Below are positions 1 to 7,856 of a DNA stretch of 37,420 bases, piece after piece (the stretch's first letter is position 1; each line of letters begins with the position of its first letter). The notes below the pieces were generated by a model that was not told the origin of the DNA, searched no databases, and saw only the letters and a list, made by a program, of their open reading frames with translations. Where the stretch lies: positions 1-37,420 of the forward strand of contig DATIKP010000032.1 in assembly GCA_035477455.1 (NCBI GenBank), given 5' to 3'. A program made the translations under genes and the position numbers. Origin of the DNA: Atribacteraceae bacterium (GTDB taxonomy: Bacteria > Atribacterota > Atribacteria > Atribacterales > Atribacteraceae).

Positions 1-128
1 TATTCGTTGAGGGAGTTCGCCGGAAAAAAGACGCCGCCTGATGGGTCATACCCAACATTTGACATTAGCTCGCAATAATAATAACCACGATGGAGATGTT
101 TACAGGCTAATCCACCAAATACAACCCA

Positions 129-145
129 TTTTGTTGACAACAAAA
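129..145. promoter_or_regulatory. Palindrome upstream of nfeD (candidate operator)
   Basis: A perfect 17-nt palindrome (arms TTTTGTTG and CAACAAAA around one A) overlaps a TTGACA hexamer at 134-139. The decamer AACCCATTTT flanks it as a direct repeat at 123 and 144. It lies 50 bp before the nfeD start, where a repressor or activator site would be expected. No regulator family could be assigned. Confidence 0.35.
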
Positions 146-159
146 CCCATTTTTTTGTC

Positions 160-188
160 TTGACAATGGGGAGGGGTATTGCTAATAA
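160..188 (+). promoter_or_regulatory. Candidate sigma-70-type promoter of nfeD-floA
   Basis: TTGACA at 160-165 and TAATAA at 183-188 are separated by exactly 17 bp, a near-consensus arrangement. Transcription would start at about 195-196, right at the ATG chosen for nfeD, so the mRNA would be leaderless. Two other TTGACA hexamers lie upstream (59-64 and 134-139) without an equally good -10. Confidence 0.45.
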
Positions 189-195
189 TAGGAAC

Positions 196-1581
196 ATGAA
201 AAGCTTTACTTGTGGTTTTGGATTTGTTCTACGAGCTATCACCAAAGCACTTCCGGTTGTTTTGCTTATCGTGATGTTCCTGTTGTTTGTTCCAGTATCC
301 CTATTAGCCCAATCGCCCGTTTATTGGGTTCCCCTTAAGGATGTTCCCGATTTCGGTGCAGTGGAATGGGGCTTGGCCAGCTTTGCCCGCCGTGCCCTAC
401 AGGAAGCCGAGCAAGCGGGGGCGGAAATGGTGATTTTCGAAATCGACACCTTCGGGGGACGGGTGGATGCTATGCTCTTCATCAAGGATGCCATTCTCCG
501 CTCACCTCTGAAAACGGTTGCCTTTATCAACTCCAAGGCCTGGTCTGCCGGAGTGTTCATTGCTTTGGCTGCGGAGATCATCATTATGTCTCCCGATGCC
601 AGCATTGGAGCGGCGGAACCGCGGGGGGGGTTGGAGGAAGCGGAAGGGCCGGATCCCAAGATGGTTTCCGCTATACGTGCCCAGATCGAAGCCCTGGCCG
701 AAACCCGGGGACGGGACCCGGAAATTTTCGCAGCCATGGTGGATCGAGGGGTGGAGATCCCTGGCCTGGTCAAGGCCGGTGAACTTCTCACCTTGACTGC
801 AACCCAGGCTGTGGAACATGGGGCGGCGGACGGCGTTGCCCGCAACCGCCAGGAGGTCCTGGACTTTCTCCGAGTTTCCGCTCCAGTGGTTACGGTCGAG
901 CCATCCTGGTCGGAAACTCTGGCCCGTATATTGACTCATCCAACGATTATTCCCATCCTCCTTATGATTGCCTTTGGGGGCATTTTCATGGAAATGATGG
1001 CCCCAGGATTTGGTTTTCCAGGTGCGGTGGGAGTTACCGCTCTGATCCTCTTTTTTGGAGGCCGATTTTTGGCTGGACTGGCCGGCTGGGAACCGTTGCT
1101 CCTTTTTCTGCTGGGCATCATCCTTCTGGCAATCGAACTTCTGGTCCTTCCCGGGTTTGGTGTGGCCGGTATATCCGGCATCGCCTCATTGACCGTTTCG
1201 CTGTACCTGGTTCTCAGAACCACCACGATTCTGCTTCCGGAAGTTGTCTTTGGACAGCTCTTTTTCTACATCGCCTTGCTTGCGGGAGTGTTTTTGGTGT
1301 TTTTAACTCTCTTGCCCGATAATCCAATCTGGAAAAGGATTGGTCTTTACAAAAAATTAAAGGATAGGGTGGTTCCCGAAGAAGAAAAATTGAATTACCG
1401 GACCCTGGTTGGAAAGCCCGGACGGGCAGTGACGGTGCTTCGTCCCTCCGGGATTATGGAAATCGATGGTAAACGGTACGATGTCGTCAGTCAGGGCGAT
1501 TTCGTTTCCACCGGTGAAACCGTGGTGGTCGTTGAGGTACATGGAAATCGGATTGTTGTTCGTCCAGAGAGAGGAGAGTAA
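196..1581 (+). CDS. nfeD: NfeD-family membrane serine protease (ClpP-class)
   Basis: Long-form NfeD protein of 461 aa. An N-terminal signal or anchor segment is followed by a ClpP/SppA-like domain, with the nucleophile region AWSAGVFIA near residues 115-123 and the family motif SPDASIGAA after it. Several hydrophobic membrane segments lie at roughly 245-380, and a C-terminal NfeD OB-fold ends the protein ([10 protein letters not shown] ... GETVVVVEV). Family knowledge: these membrane proteases are encoded next to flotillin-like proteins and are thought to act on membrane-associated substrates. floA begins 5 bp downstream, which supports the call. The start is uncertain: frames open at TTG 160 or ATG 166, but ATG 196 gives the most typical signal peptide. 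The purine run at 168-175 is too far upstream to be a good ribosome site for it. Confidence 0.9.
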   Translation: MKSFTCGFGFVLRAITKALPVVLLIVMFLLFVPVSLLAQSPVYWVPLKDVPDFGAVEWGLASFARRALQEAEQAGAEMVIFEIDTFGGRVDAMLFIKDAILRSPLKTVAFINSKAWSAGVFIALAAEIIIMSPDASIGAAEPRGGLEEAEGPDPKMVSAIRAQIEALAETRGRDPEIFAAMVDRGVEIPGLVKAGELLTLTATQAVEHGAADGVARNRQEVLDFLRVSAPVVTVEPSWSETLARILTHPTIIPILLMIAFGGIFMEMMAPGFGFPGAVGVTALILFFGGRFLAGLAGWEPLLLFLLGIILLAIELLVLPGFGVAGISGIASLTVSLYLVLRTTTILLPEVVFGQLFFYIALLAGVFLVFLTLLPDNPIWKRIGLYKKLKDRVVPEEEKLNYRTLVGKPGRAVTVLRPSGIMEIDGKRYDVVSQGDFVSTGETVVVVEVHGNRIVVRPERGE

Positions 1582-1586
1582 ACACT

Positions 1587-2564
1587 ATGTATGATCTCGG
1601 TTCTATCTTGATAACGGTGATCATCCTGATTGCCGTGATTGCCTTTTTTTACCTGGTTCCCATCGGGCTGTGGATTTCCGCCCTGGCCGCCGGAGTGAAG
1701 GTACGGATCTTTACCCTGATCGGTATGCGCCTTCGCCGGGTTCCCCCGGCTAGCATCATCATACCCTTCATAAAGATCAGGAAGGCGGATATTGACCTGG
1801 ACATCGGTCCTTTGGAAGCTCATTACCTGGCTGGAGGAAATGTCGACCGGGTAGTCATTTCGTTGATTGCCGCCGAACGAGCCGGCATTCCCCTTTCCTT
1901 TCAGCGAGCGTGCGCTATCGACTTGGCTGGACGCAATGTTCTGGAAGCGGTCCAGATGAGCGTACTTCCCGAAATCATCGAGACGCCCTCGGTGTCGGCG
2001 GTGGCCAAAGATGGGATCGAACTGAAGGTGAAAGCCCGGGTGACCGTGCGAACCAATATCGATCGGTTAATTGGTGGCGCGGGCGCGGCAACCGTCATTG
2101 CCCGGGTTGGGGAAGGGATCGTTACGACTATCGGTTCTTCCCTCTCTCATAAGAGTGTTCTGGAAAACCCTGATATTATTTCAAAAACGGTGTTGGCTAA
2201 AGGCCTCGATTCCGGAACCGCCTTTGAAATCCTTTCGATCGACATAGCGGATATCGATGTCGGACAGAATATCGGTGCCCGGCTCCAGACCGACCAAGCC
2301 GAGGCGGACAAGAGGGTTGCGCAGGCCAAGGCTGAAGAACGAAGGGCCATGGCCATTGCCCAGGAACAGGAAATGAAGGCCTTCACCCAGGAAAAGCAGG
2401 CTCAGGTGGTAAATGCGGAAGCCGAGGTGCCCCTTGCTCTTGCTCAGGCCCTTCGGGAAGGAAAAATGGGATTCATGGATTACTTTTCCCTGCAAAACCT
2501 GAAAGCCGATACGACAATGCGGGAATCATTTGGAAAACAGGAGGAAAAAGGCCACCATGAATAA
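1587..2564 (+). CDS. floA: Flotillin-like protein FloA
   Basis: A 325-aa protein with an N-terminal membrane hairpin (about residues 5-40, with the [14 protein letters not shown] segment typical of the FloA/YqfA family). It is followed by an SPFH-like region and an Ala/Glu-rich coiled coil (about 235-285: [20 protein letters not shown]). Length matches the usual 320-335 aa. FloA scaffolds assemble functional membrane microdomains and affect membrane fluidity and protease or secretion complexes. It starts 5 bp after nfeD behind a GAGAGGAG ribosome site, so the two are almost certainly co-transcribed. Its end overlaps the next small gene by 8 bp. Confidence 0.93.
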   Translation: MYDLGSILITVIILIAVIAFFYLVPIGLWISALAAGVKVRIFTLIGMRLRRVPPASIIIPFIKIRKADIDLDIGPLEAHYLAGGNVDRVVISLIAAERAGIPLSFQRACAIDLAGRNVLEAVQMSVLPEIIETPSVSAVAKDGIELKVKARVTVRTNIDRLIGGAGAATVIARVGEGIVTTIGSSLSHKSVLENPDIISKTVLAKGLDSGTAFEILSIDIADIDVGQNIGARLQTDQAEADKRVAQAKAEERRAMAIAQEQEMKAFTQEKQAQVVNAEAEVPLALAQALREGKMGFMDYFSLQNLKADTTMRESFGKQEEKGHHE

Positions 2565-2769
2565 AGAACTACAAGAACTCATGAGGAAGAGGAAGATTCT
2601 CCCGATGCTACCGGAGGAGGATATTAAGCCTTCCTCAATCGCTCGGATGTTCAGGAGTCAGACCGTTCAGCAGTATCGCTTCCATGAGTTGATGTCGGCG
2701 CCGGCGGCTCGCAAACGGCATCCTTATTTTCGGCTTGATCCTTGGCAACCTGTGGATTTTCGCCGTTAA
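2557..2769 (+). CDS. Small hypothetical protein coupled to floA
   Basis: A 70-aa basic protein starting [16 protein letters not shown] and ending [13 protein letters not shown] 2557 is preceded by a strong AGGAGGAAAAAG site inside floA, and its first codons overlap the floA stop by 8 bp, implying translational coupling. No signal peptide, membrane segment or known motif is visible. The first 20 residues look helical, and the centre carries [17 protein letters not shown] do not recognise the family. Context suggests a cytosolic partner of the FloA/NfeD membrane complex, but this is only an inference from position. Confidence 0.6.
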   Translation: MNKELQELMRKRKILPMLPEEDIKPSSIARMFRSQTVQQYRFHELMSAPAARKRHPYFRLDPWQPVDFRR

Positions 2770-2777
2770 ATAATAAG

Positions 2778-3011
2778 CTTGATTCTACTGCAATAAGTAA
2801 TTTTGCTGCAAAATAACGAAGGAAGCCTGGGCCTGAGTTGCCTAAATCAGCCGCCGAAATCACCGCATTTTCGCAGTAAAAAGGCCAAGGACGGCCTTTT
2901 CAGCATCACTGCAACCAGACCTGGTCATTGATGCGTGTGAGAAAATGCCAGATGAGGTGCTGTTGATGGCAACGCGGCCTCGCTGAAATGAGTTTTTGCA
3001 GCAAAATCAAG
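2778..3011. repeat. 234-bp element with imperfect 26-bp terminal inverted repeats (MITE-like)
   Basis: Bases 2778-2803 match the reverse complement of 2986-3011 at 21 of 26 positions, both reading CTTGATT..CTGCAA..ATTT. The left end holds two tandem copies of an ATTYTRCTGCAA motif (2782 and 2800). A 23-nt piece of the left end (2780-2802) recurs exactly at 4519-4541. The interior has no convincing ORF. This is the pattern of a non-autonomous mobile element or IS remnant. No clear target duplication was found. Confidence 0.5.
2879..2900 (+). terminator. Hairpin downstream of nfeD-floA operon
   Basis: AAAAGGCC (2879-2886) and GGCCTTTT (2893-2900) form a perfect 8-bp stem with a six-base loop. 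The terminal Ts belong to the stem and no further U tract follows, so termination may be weak. It lies about 110 bp after the 70-aa gene, inside the inverted-repeat element, and could act on either strand. Confidence 0.45.
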
Positions 3012-3043
3012 GTTAGAAGATAGGATGGAGGGAGGTTGTTGCC

Positions 3044-3244
3044 ATGAAAGGAAGAGCCTATCGGGAAGCTGGAATGTTCATGGTCCGGCACATGCCGTTG
3101 GAAGAGAGGACATCCCGATGGCCTTGGCTTCTGGACCAGCGAATCCGAGTTAAATATTTCACTCAGAAGGAAGGCGAAAAGCTGCTGCGGGATTCCCTGT
3201 CCCTTTATGAAAAGAAGGTATCCGGACGCTTAAGCGCTACTTGA
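3044..3244 (+). CDS. Small hypothetical protein (66 aa)
   Basis: A 66-aa protein starting MKGRAYREAGMFMV, behind an excellent GGAGGGAGG ribosome site about 10 bp upstream. It is rich in Arg, Lys and Trp (SRWPWLLDQRIRVKYF), and its C-terminal half looks helical (EGEKLLRDSLSLYEKK). There is no membrane segment and no motif I recognise. It sits alone between the inverted-repeat element and a strong intrinsic terminator, so it is probably a single-gene transcript. The good ribosome site and immediate terminator argue that it is real. Function unknown. Confidence 0.55.
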   Translation: MKGRAYREAGMFMVRHMPLEERTSRWPWLLDQRIRVKYFTQKEGEKLLRDSLSLYEKKVSGRLSAT

Positions 3245-3258
3245 AAGTAATATTCTTC

Positions 3259-3299
3259 CCCTTACGGGGGAGGATTTCCCTCCCCCGTAAGGGTTTTTT
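3259..3299 (+). terminator. Strong intrinsic terminator overlapping the larC stop codon
   Basis: A perfect 15-bp GC-rich stem (3259-3273 with 3279-3293), a 5-nt loop and six Ts (3294-3299) form a textbook rho-independent terminator for the plus-strand 66-aa gene. The minus-strand larC gene ends inside it: its stop complements 3262-3264, and its last residues (GEGNPPP) are encoded by the stem. Read on the minus strand there is no U tract. Confidence 0.9.
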
Positions 3300-4473
3300 C
3301 TGTTATCCCCTCCACCTGGTGCATGATCTCCAGAATCGGTATTCCAGATTCCCGGGCGATGCTTTTGCAGTCATCATACTCGGGGGTCACGTGTCTTCTT
3401 CCCTCACGTTCTGATACTTTGACCCGGACCGGCCCCCAGGGTGTTTCCACCGTAGATACCCGGCGGGGTAGAGAGATTTTTTGAACGCGGTAAGACCGTA
3501 ATCCAAGAGTGCTTGTTTCCCGGAAAATGAGGGCTTGCAGGGCATCAGCGCATATCGGGGTTGCCAGAACCGAAAGCCGAAATCCGGTCCGGAATTTCTT
3601 CATGGAAACTGAGGTCAAAAATACATCGAGGGCGCCCGCCTCGAAAAGCAATTCGCTGAGATAATCGATAATCTGAGGGTTCATGTCGTCGAGGTTGGTC
3701 TCAATCATGATATTCTCACAAGTATCGATTGCCTGGTAATAATGACCGAGGACAGCACGCAGAACATTGGGCTGGGGAAAATTTTTCTGTCCGGCTCCGT
3801 ATCCGATCTGTTCGATACGCAGAGGAGGTAAAAAATCGAAGCGACAAGGTATGGTGGTCAGAAGGGCGGCCCCGGTTGGGGTGGTGAGCTCGCCTTCCAC
3901 TGCACCGGGATATACGGGTATTCCTTTTAGTAATTCAAGAGTCGCCGGAGCGGGAACCGGGAGCAGCCCATGCGCCGTCTCGATCCATCCCCGGCCGGTA
4001 GGGATGGGTGACGCGAAGACTTCGGTCACACCAAGCATAGCTAGCCCCAGGAATCCACCGCACAGATCGATCAGGGTATCTAAGCCGCTTAACTCATGGA
4101 GGTGGACCTCTGTCGGGTTAATCCCGTGTATTTTTCCTTCCGCTCGGGCGATCGCCCACAAAGCGTTCACAGCTTGATTCCGAATAGGCAGGGGTATGGC
4201 GCTTTTATTGACGATATCGATCAAGTCCACTGCCCGACGGTGGGGCGGATAGTGGCTAGGTTGGGAAGGAACGCTATGGGCGTCCCGTTCAGAAACCTCG
4301 ACCAGCGTGGACTGAATAAAACCTTTTTTGACTTTTTTCACCGAAATATCGAAGGGAATACCCAGTTCGGCCATGCGTTCACAGAACGGCTCTTTTTGAA
4401 GACCCAGATCGAACAGGGCTCCCAGGAACATATCCCCGCTGATTCCGGAAAAGCAGTCGAGATATAGGATCAT
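3262..4473 (-). CDS. larC: Nickel-pincer cofactor biosynthesis protein LarC
   Basis: A 403-aa LarC-family protein, recognised from its N-terminal MILYLDCFSGISGDM and internal segments such as TEVHLHELSG, PTGRGWIETAHG, TPTGAALL and ETNLDDMNPQ. LarC is the CTP-dependent nickel insertase that completes the pincer cofactor (nickel-pyridinium-3,5-bisthiocarboxylate mononucleotide) of lactate racemase and related enzymes. The whole protein is in one frame, unlike Lactiplantibacillus plantarum, where larC1 and larC2 are joined by programmed frameshifting. No larA, larB or larE is visible nearby. ATG 4473 has only a weak ribosome site. The last seven codons lie within the convergent terminator stem. 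Confidence 0.92.
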   Translation of the reverse strand: MILYLDCFSGISGDMFLGALFDLGLQKEPFCERMAELGIPFDISVKKVKKGFIQSTLVEVSERDAHSVPSQPSHYPPHRRAVDLIDIVNKSAIPLPIRNQAVNALWAIARAEGKIHGINPTEVHLHELSGLDTLIDLCGGFLGLAMLGVTEVFASPIPTGRGWIETAHGLLPVPAPATLELLKGIPVYPGAVEGELTTPTGAALLTTIPCRFDFLPPLRIEQIGYGAGQKNFPQPNVLRAVLGHYYQAIDTCENIMIETNLDDMNPQIIDYLSELLFEAGALDVFLTSVSMKKFRTGFRLSVLATPICADALQALIFRETSTLGLRSYRVQKISLPRRVSTVETPWGPVRVKVSEREGRRHVTPEYDDCKSIARESGIPILEIMHQVEGITEKTLTGEGNPPP

Positions 4474-4518
4474 CGCCGGCTCACTGTTACCCTTCGGATT
4501 GTAAATTGATCATAAAAC

Positions 4519-4541
4519 TGATTCTACTGCAATAAGTAATT
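4519..4541. repeat. Second copy of the 23-nt CTGCAA-type repeat
   Basis: This 23-nt stretch is identical to 2780-2802, the left end of the inverted-repeat element 1.7 kb away. No inverted partner was found near this copy, so it may be a solo end or a truncated element. It lies 46 bp upstream of the larC start on the minus strand, where it could hold promoter or operator signals. Confidence 0.5.
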
Positions 4542-4900
4542 CTTGGCCAAGTGCTTTCTGATGTCCTCATAGACGGACTTCCCGGTTCAAATCGCGAGGA
4601 AGACCACGAGTTCTGAAGCCTGGCGAAAGGCGATTTCTCGTATTAGGAATATCGTTTTTTCGAGACAGAAAATGACTTCGGGAAATCTTTTTCGTAAGCG
4701 GCGGCAAGTGATTAATGCAACCGAAAGCAATATTTTCGTTGGGAAGGCTATCCAAGTTATACCCGGTTTCTTTGAGAGCAAAAATTATATTGTGGAAAGG
4801 CGTGAGGATTCGGGCCAGTTCAGGCAACGGATAACTCTTTCTGGTAAGTTGGTTGATGCCCGAGGAAATCCTCGGGACCGCCGGTCGATATCGGTTTGTT
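4542..4900. other. Unresolved region downstream of the thioredoxin-like gene
   Basis: About 360 bp between larC and the thioredoxin-like gene. Open frames exist on both strands (minus 4567-4992, plus 4672-4983), but neither has a good ribosome site or a recognisable motif and they cover the same DNA. A short perfect hairpin (arms 4859-4866 and 4869-4876) follows the thioredoxin-like stop but lacks a U tract. It may be a decayed gene. No confident call. Confidence 0.3.
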
Positions 4901-5470
4901 TCAATAACAGGCGATCTCCGGACAAGGCGAGGTGGGCGAACGATTATCCCGCTTGTTTCCTCTCCCGGTGGGAGAAACGTTGATCTGTGCAATTTGTCTT
5001 TCGAGGCGACTCAGATCGAAGGCGTCTTCCCACTTGTCAACAATCCGCAGGTTTTGGTCAAGCAGGAACAACGTTGGATACGTCCATACCCCCCATTCCG
5101 GGCGTAAATCTGTTTTGCCCATAAAAATTTCCAGATCAAGGCTGAATGAATCGTTCAATCGCTGCACTTCTCGCCAATTGCAACCGGCGCAAACCGGAAT
5201 AATATCCACGTGGTTCATATCACGCATCATCTTCAACTTAGCCAGATACGGAAGGCAAGAGAGGCACTGTGGTGATAGAAAAAATACGATAACGGGTCTA
5301 TCTGTCGTTATCAATTCGAAAGTATTACCGTCCAAGCTGAATAGATGGACATTGGGTGCTCGACGAAATGACCCGAAGGCCACAGTTGGAAGGGACAGCA
5401 GCAATATACAGGTAATTATCAGAACAAAACCCTTTCTGTGCGCCGATACACTATTTCTCATAATCCTCAT
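4901..5470 (-). CDS. Exported thioredoxin-like (TlpA/redoxin-type) protein
   Basis: A 189-aa protein starting MRIMRNSVSAHRKG, with a signal peptide ending near VAFGS. A thioredoxin-fold domain follows, with FFLSPQCLSCLPYL (redox CxxC as CLSC) and a cis-proline loop (WTYPTLFLLD). TlpA-like proteins reduce or handle disulfides or haem ligands outside the membrane. ATG 5470 follows a GAAAGGA site with 9-nt spacing. It lies 48 bp after the beta-propeller gene on the same strand and is probably co-transcribed. The last 25 or so residues (NVSPTGRGNKRDN... onward) are low-complexity and basic, unlike the fold's normal C-terminus, so an old frameshift or read-out extension is possible. Confidence 0.75.
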   Translation of the reverse strand: MRIMRNSVSAHRKGFVLIITCILLLSLPTVAFGSFRRAPNVHLFSLDGNTFELITTDRPVIVFFLSPQCLSCLPYLAKLKMMRDMNHVDIIPVCAGCNWREVQRLNDSFSLDLEIFMGKTDLRPEWGVWTYPTLFLLDQNLRIVDKWEDAFDLSRLERQIAQINVSPTGRGNKRDNRSPTSPCPEIACY

Positions 5471-5518
5471 TGTACACGTTCCTTTCGTCAAAGAAAAGGA
5501 AAGAATGAATCTTGGTTC

Positions 5519-6745
5519 TCAATACACCGGAAACGGTGTGAAGCTGGGAAAACGGTCATCGGCCCTGCATGAGGTCACGCGCCGGACGATGTGGTTATCC
5601 GGCGAAACAAGGAAAATATCCCAACCGACCTCCTTCCTCCCCGCATAGGTGACCCACTGTCCATCCGGCGAGAATGAGGGATACTCCTTGGGGAAAGAGT
5701 CGAAGGTCAAGCGCTGTATGTTATCGTGAAACAGGTCGAAAACGAATAAATCATAATTTCCTGAGGCTTCGCCGACAAAAATAAGCTGCTTACCGTTCGG
5801 GGAAAAACGGGGATGGGAAACGTTTCCGTCGAAAGGAACCATCCGGCTTCCCATCTCCAGGGTATCGTAAACCTGGAGATTCCACTGTCCATTGCGGAAT
5901 ACGCAATAAGCGATGAGTCTCCCATCGGAGGAGGCGGCCGGTTCGCGCAGCGGGTAGGTGGAACTATAAAGTAGTCGCTGAACCGAGCCGTCGTCATTCA
6001 TCTGGTAAAGATCGTTCCTGCCATTTCGGTTGGACCAAAAAATGATTTCCCGCTGGTCGGTCAAAGAAGAAGGGTAACGGTTACTCTTGTATCCGCCGGC
6101 CAATTCCCGCAAGTCCGTTGTTTCAAGGTTGAAACGGTATATTTCATAGATATAATGCAGGTCGGTCGTAAAAACTACCGAGCGGGTATCCGGACTCATC
6201 CACAGGTCGCTGATGTTCCCATCTTCCAGACTGAAGAGGACGGCTTGTTCTTTCCCGTCAAGTGTGGACAGAATAATGCGGCTTATATCCTGTTCCCGGC
6301 GTGAAAAAAGCAGCTTTGTTTCCCGGTGCAGTCCGAAGAAACGACTCAGATGTGCGATAATCTCATCGATCATCGACGCGTGTTCGTTTCTCTTCCTGAC
6401 CATTCCCAATATTTTTTGGGATCGGAATGAATCATGCCCCTCGAAAAACAGAAGATCATCCCGTTCGTAGCCATAGAATAAAAAATCATAATCAGGATCG
6501 GGATAATTCAGCAAATCGGTTAGGCCTAATTGCTGCCGAAACGGCAGATCTCCGAAGTCGACAAGGTCAAAAGTCGGTACGGTAATGAGAAAATTTTTCA
6601 GGGGTGAAAAAACATTATCTGCTGTTTTATCGATAAATAAAGTTCTTTCCCGAGCCAAGACACCTATGGCCGCAGTAAGAACGATGAAAAAAATCAGAGT
6701 AATAACGGTCCAAGCGGCAACTTTACCGGCTGGGAATATCCTCAT
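5519..6745 (-). CDS. Membrane-anchored TolB-like beta-propeller protein
   Basis: A 408-aa protein with a single N-terminal membrane segment (about residues 8-32, VAAWTVITLIFFIVLTAAIG) followed by a spacer. A C-terminal propeller made of PD40/TolB-type blades follows, for example RFSPNGKQLIFVG, SFSPDGQWVTYAG, PSSLTDQREIIFWSNRNG and AASSDGRLIAYCVF. Such propellers are periplasmic or extracellular interaction platforms; no catalytic motif is visible. The start at ATG 6745 is supported by GGGGGGGA six bases upstream. It is the first gene of a two-gene minus-strand unit with the thioredoxin-like protein, so the pair may work together in envelope redox or protein maturation (inference). Confidence 0.75.
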   Translation of the reverse strand: MRIFPAGKVAAWTVITLIFFIVLTAAIGVLARERTLFIDKTADNVFSPLKNFLITVPTFDLVDFGDLPFRQQLGLTDLLNYPDPDYDFLFYGYERDDLLFFEGHDSFRSQKILGMVRKRNEHASMIDEIIAHLSRFFGLHRETKLLFSRREQDISRIILSTLDGKEQAVLFSLEDGNISDLWMSPDTRSVVFTTDLHYIYEIYRFNLETTDLRELAGGYKSNRYPSSLTDQREIIFWSNRNGRNDLYQMNDDGSVQRLLYSSTYPLREPAASSDGRLIAYCVFRNGQWNLQVYDTLEMGSRMVPFDGNVSHPRFSPNGKQLIFVGEASGNYDLFVFDLFHDNIQRLTFDSFPKEYPSFSPDGQWVTYAGRKEVGWDIFLVSPDNHIVRRVTSCRADDRFPSFTPFPVY

Positions 6746-6904
6746 ACAAGTCCCCCCCCGAACGATTGAAGTGAATGTTCTTTGCGATAACATGTAAATG
6801 ATTGCTAAGGCATAAATAAGATTGCCAACTCGAAGGACTACCGAGAAGCGGTATAAGTCTAATCCTCTTTCCTCATCGCTCTATATTTCCAGGAAAAGCT
6901 CCGA

Positions 6905-6910
6905 TATAAT
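6905..6910 (+). promoter_or_regulatory. Candidate -10 element for the kinase-fusion/hpt/hisC operon
   Basis: A perfect TATAAT lies 18 bp before the TTG start at 6929. The -35 region at the expected spacing (about 6881-6887) is poor. If used, the leader would be only about 12 nt, just including the GGGG ribosome-site-like run at 6921-6924. Confidence 0.35.
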
Positions 6911-6928
6911 AAGAAAAAGTGGGGTGCT

Positions 6929-7855
6929 TTGTCGAAGGTGAAAAAGATAGTCGTGGTAACTATTTCCCGTGAAACAGAGAGCCTGGGAGATGAAATAGCC
7001 GATTACATCGCCCAAAAAATGGACTTTCAACTCATAGGCCGGGAGCGCGTAGACGAGTTGGTCCGGGAAAGAGGAAAAGGCTTCCCCGAAACGATCGACG
7101 ATCAAAACAGTATAACCGAATGGCTTAGGGAAGTACGTGAGCTGATCATTGAATTATCCGCTACTCGTCCGGTACTCTTCCTGGGAAGGGGGGGACAAAA
7201 GATTTTTGACAACATGCCGGACACCTTTCATGCCCTGGTCGTGTCCTCTCCGGAGATCCGGATCCGCCGGATTATGGAAAAGTATAACCAGGATTCAGTC
7301 ACCGCGTCGCGGATCCTGGCGGAACAAGATCAGCAGCGGGAACGCTTTCACTCCCGGTTTCTTGGGGTGGACTGGCGCAATCCCTGCCTTTATCATATCG
7401 TCTTAAACACGGCTTGGTATGACCTCCCGGAAGCCGGAGAATTATTTCTGAAAGCTATTCAGGGCTCCAGAGAAGCGCCGGACACCGGAATGGGGCAGGA
7501 GCTTCGTCCCCGGAGTCAGGACCTGGTCAGGAAAAAGATCCTGTTTTCACATCCCTCCGAAGGCGAATTTGCCCGGATACTGAACTTTTACGGTATTAGG
7601 TGGCTTTATGAGCCCCGGACCTTTCCTTTAGAATGGGACGGAGAGGGAAATGTCGTCGAAGCCTTCTCGCCTGATTTCTATCTTCCCGATTTTGATCTCT
7701 TCATTGAATTGACGACGCAAAGGCAAAAGCTAGTCTGGAAAAAAAACCGAAAAGTCAGGAGACTGAAAGAATTGTACCCCGAGGTCAAGGTGAAAGTGAT
7801 TTATTCCAGAGACTACAGCCATTTACTGAGTAAATTCGGTGTCGAGGAACATTGA
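6929..7855 (+). CDS. Cytidylate-kinase-like domain fused to PD-(D/E)XK-like domain
   Basis: A 308-aa two-part protein. Residues about 6-180 resemble the cytidylate-kinase-like P-loop family: VVVTISRETESLGDEIADYIA at the start, then FLGRGGQKIF near 84-93 and RIRRIMEKYNQ near 111-121. The usual GSGG turn of the nucleotide loop is altered to ESLG. Residues about 208-300 form a separate alpha/beta domain with a restriction-endonuclease-fold layout: helix Glu213, then SPDFYLPDFDLFIEL (P248-D249 ... E260). The usual ExK lysine is Thr262, and KKNRKVRRLKELYP follows. The next gene, hpt, starts immediately after the stop. TTG 6929 is chosen (GGGG at 6921); GTG 6938 is an alternative. Substrate and nuclease activity are unproven. 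Confidence 0.7.
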   Translation: MSKVKKIVVVTISRETESLGDEIADYIAQKMDFQLIGRERVDELVRERGKGFPETIDDQNSITEWLREVRELIIELSATRPVLFLGRGGQKIFDNMPDTFHALVVSSPEIRIRRIMEKYNQDSVTASRILAEQDQQRERFHSRFLGVDWRNPCLYHIVLNTAWYDLPEAGELFLKAIQGSREAPDTGMGQELRPRSQDLVRKKILFSHPSEGEFARILNFYGIRWLYEPRTFPLEWDGEGNVVEAFSPDFYLPDFDLFIELTTQRQKLVWKKNRKVRRLKELYPEVKVKVIYSRDYSHLLSKFGVEEH

Positions 7856-7856
7856 T

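Noticed and set aside
321-939. Long minus-strand frames opposite nfeD
   Set aside because: They are antisense to a well-supported gene, have no ribosome sites and no domain-like sequence.
4672-4983. Plus-strand 103-codon frame near the thioredoxin-like gene
   Set aside because: It has no Shine-Dalgarno site and no recognised motif, and overlaps the antisense of the better supported gene; recorded only as part of an unresolved region.
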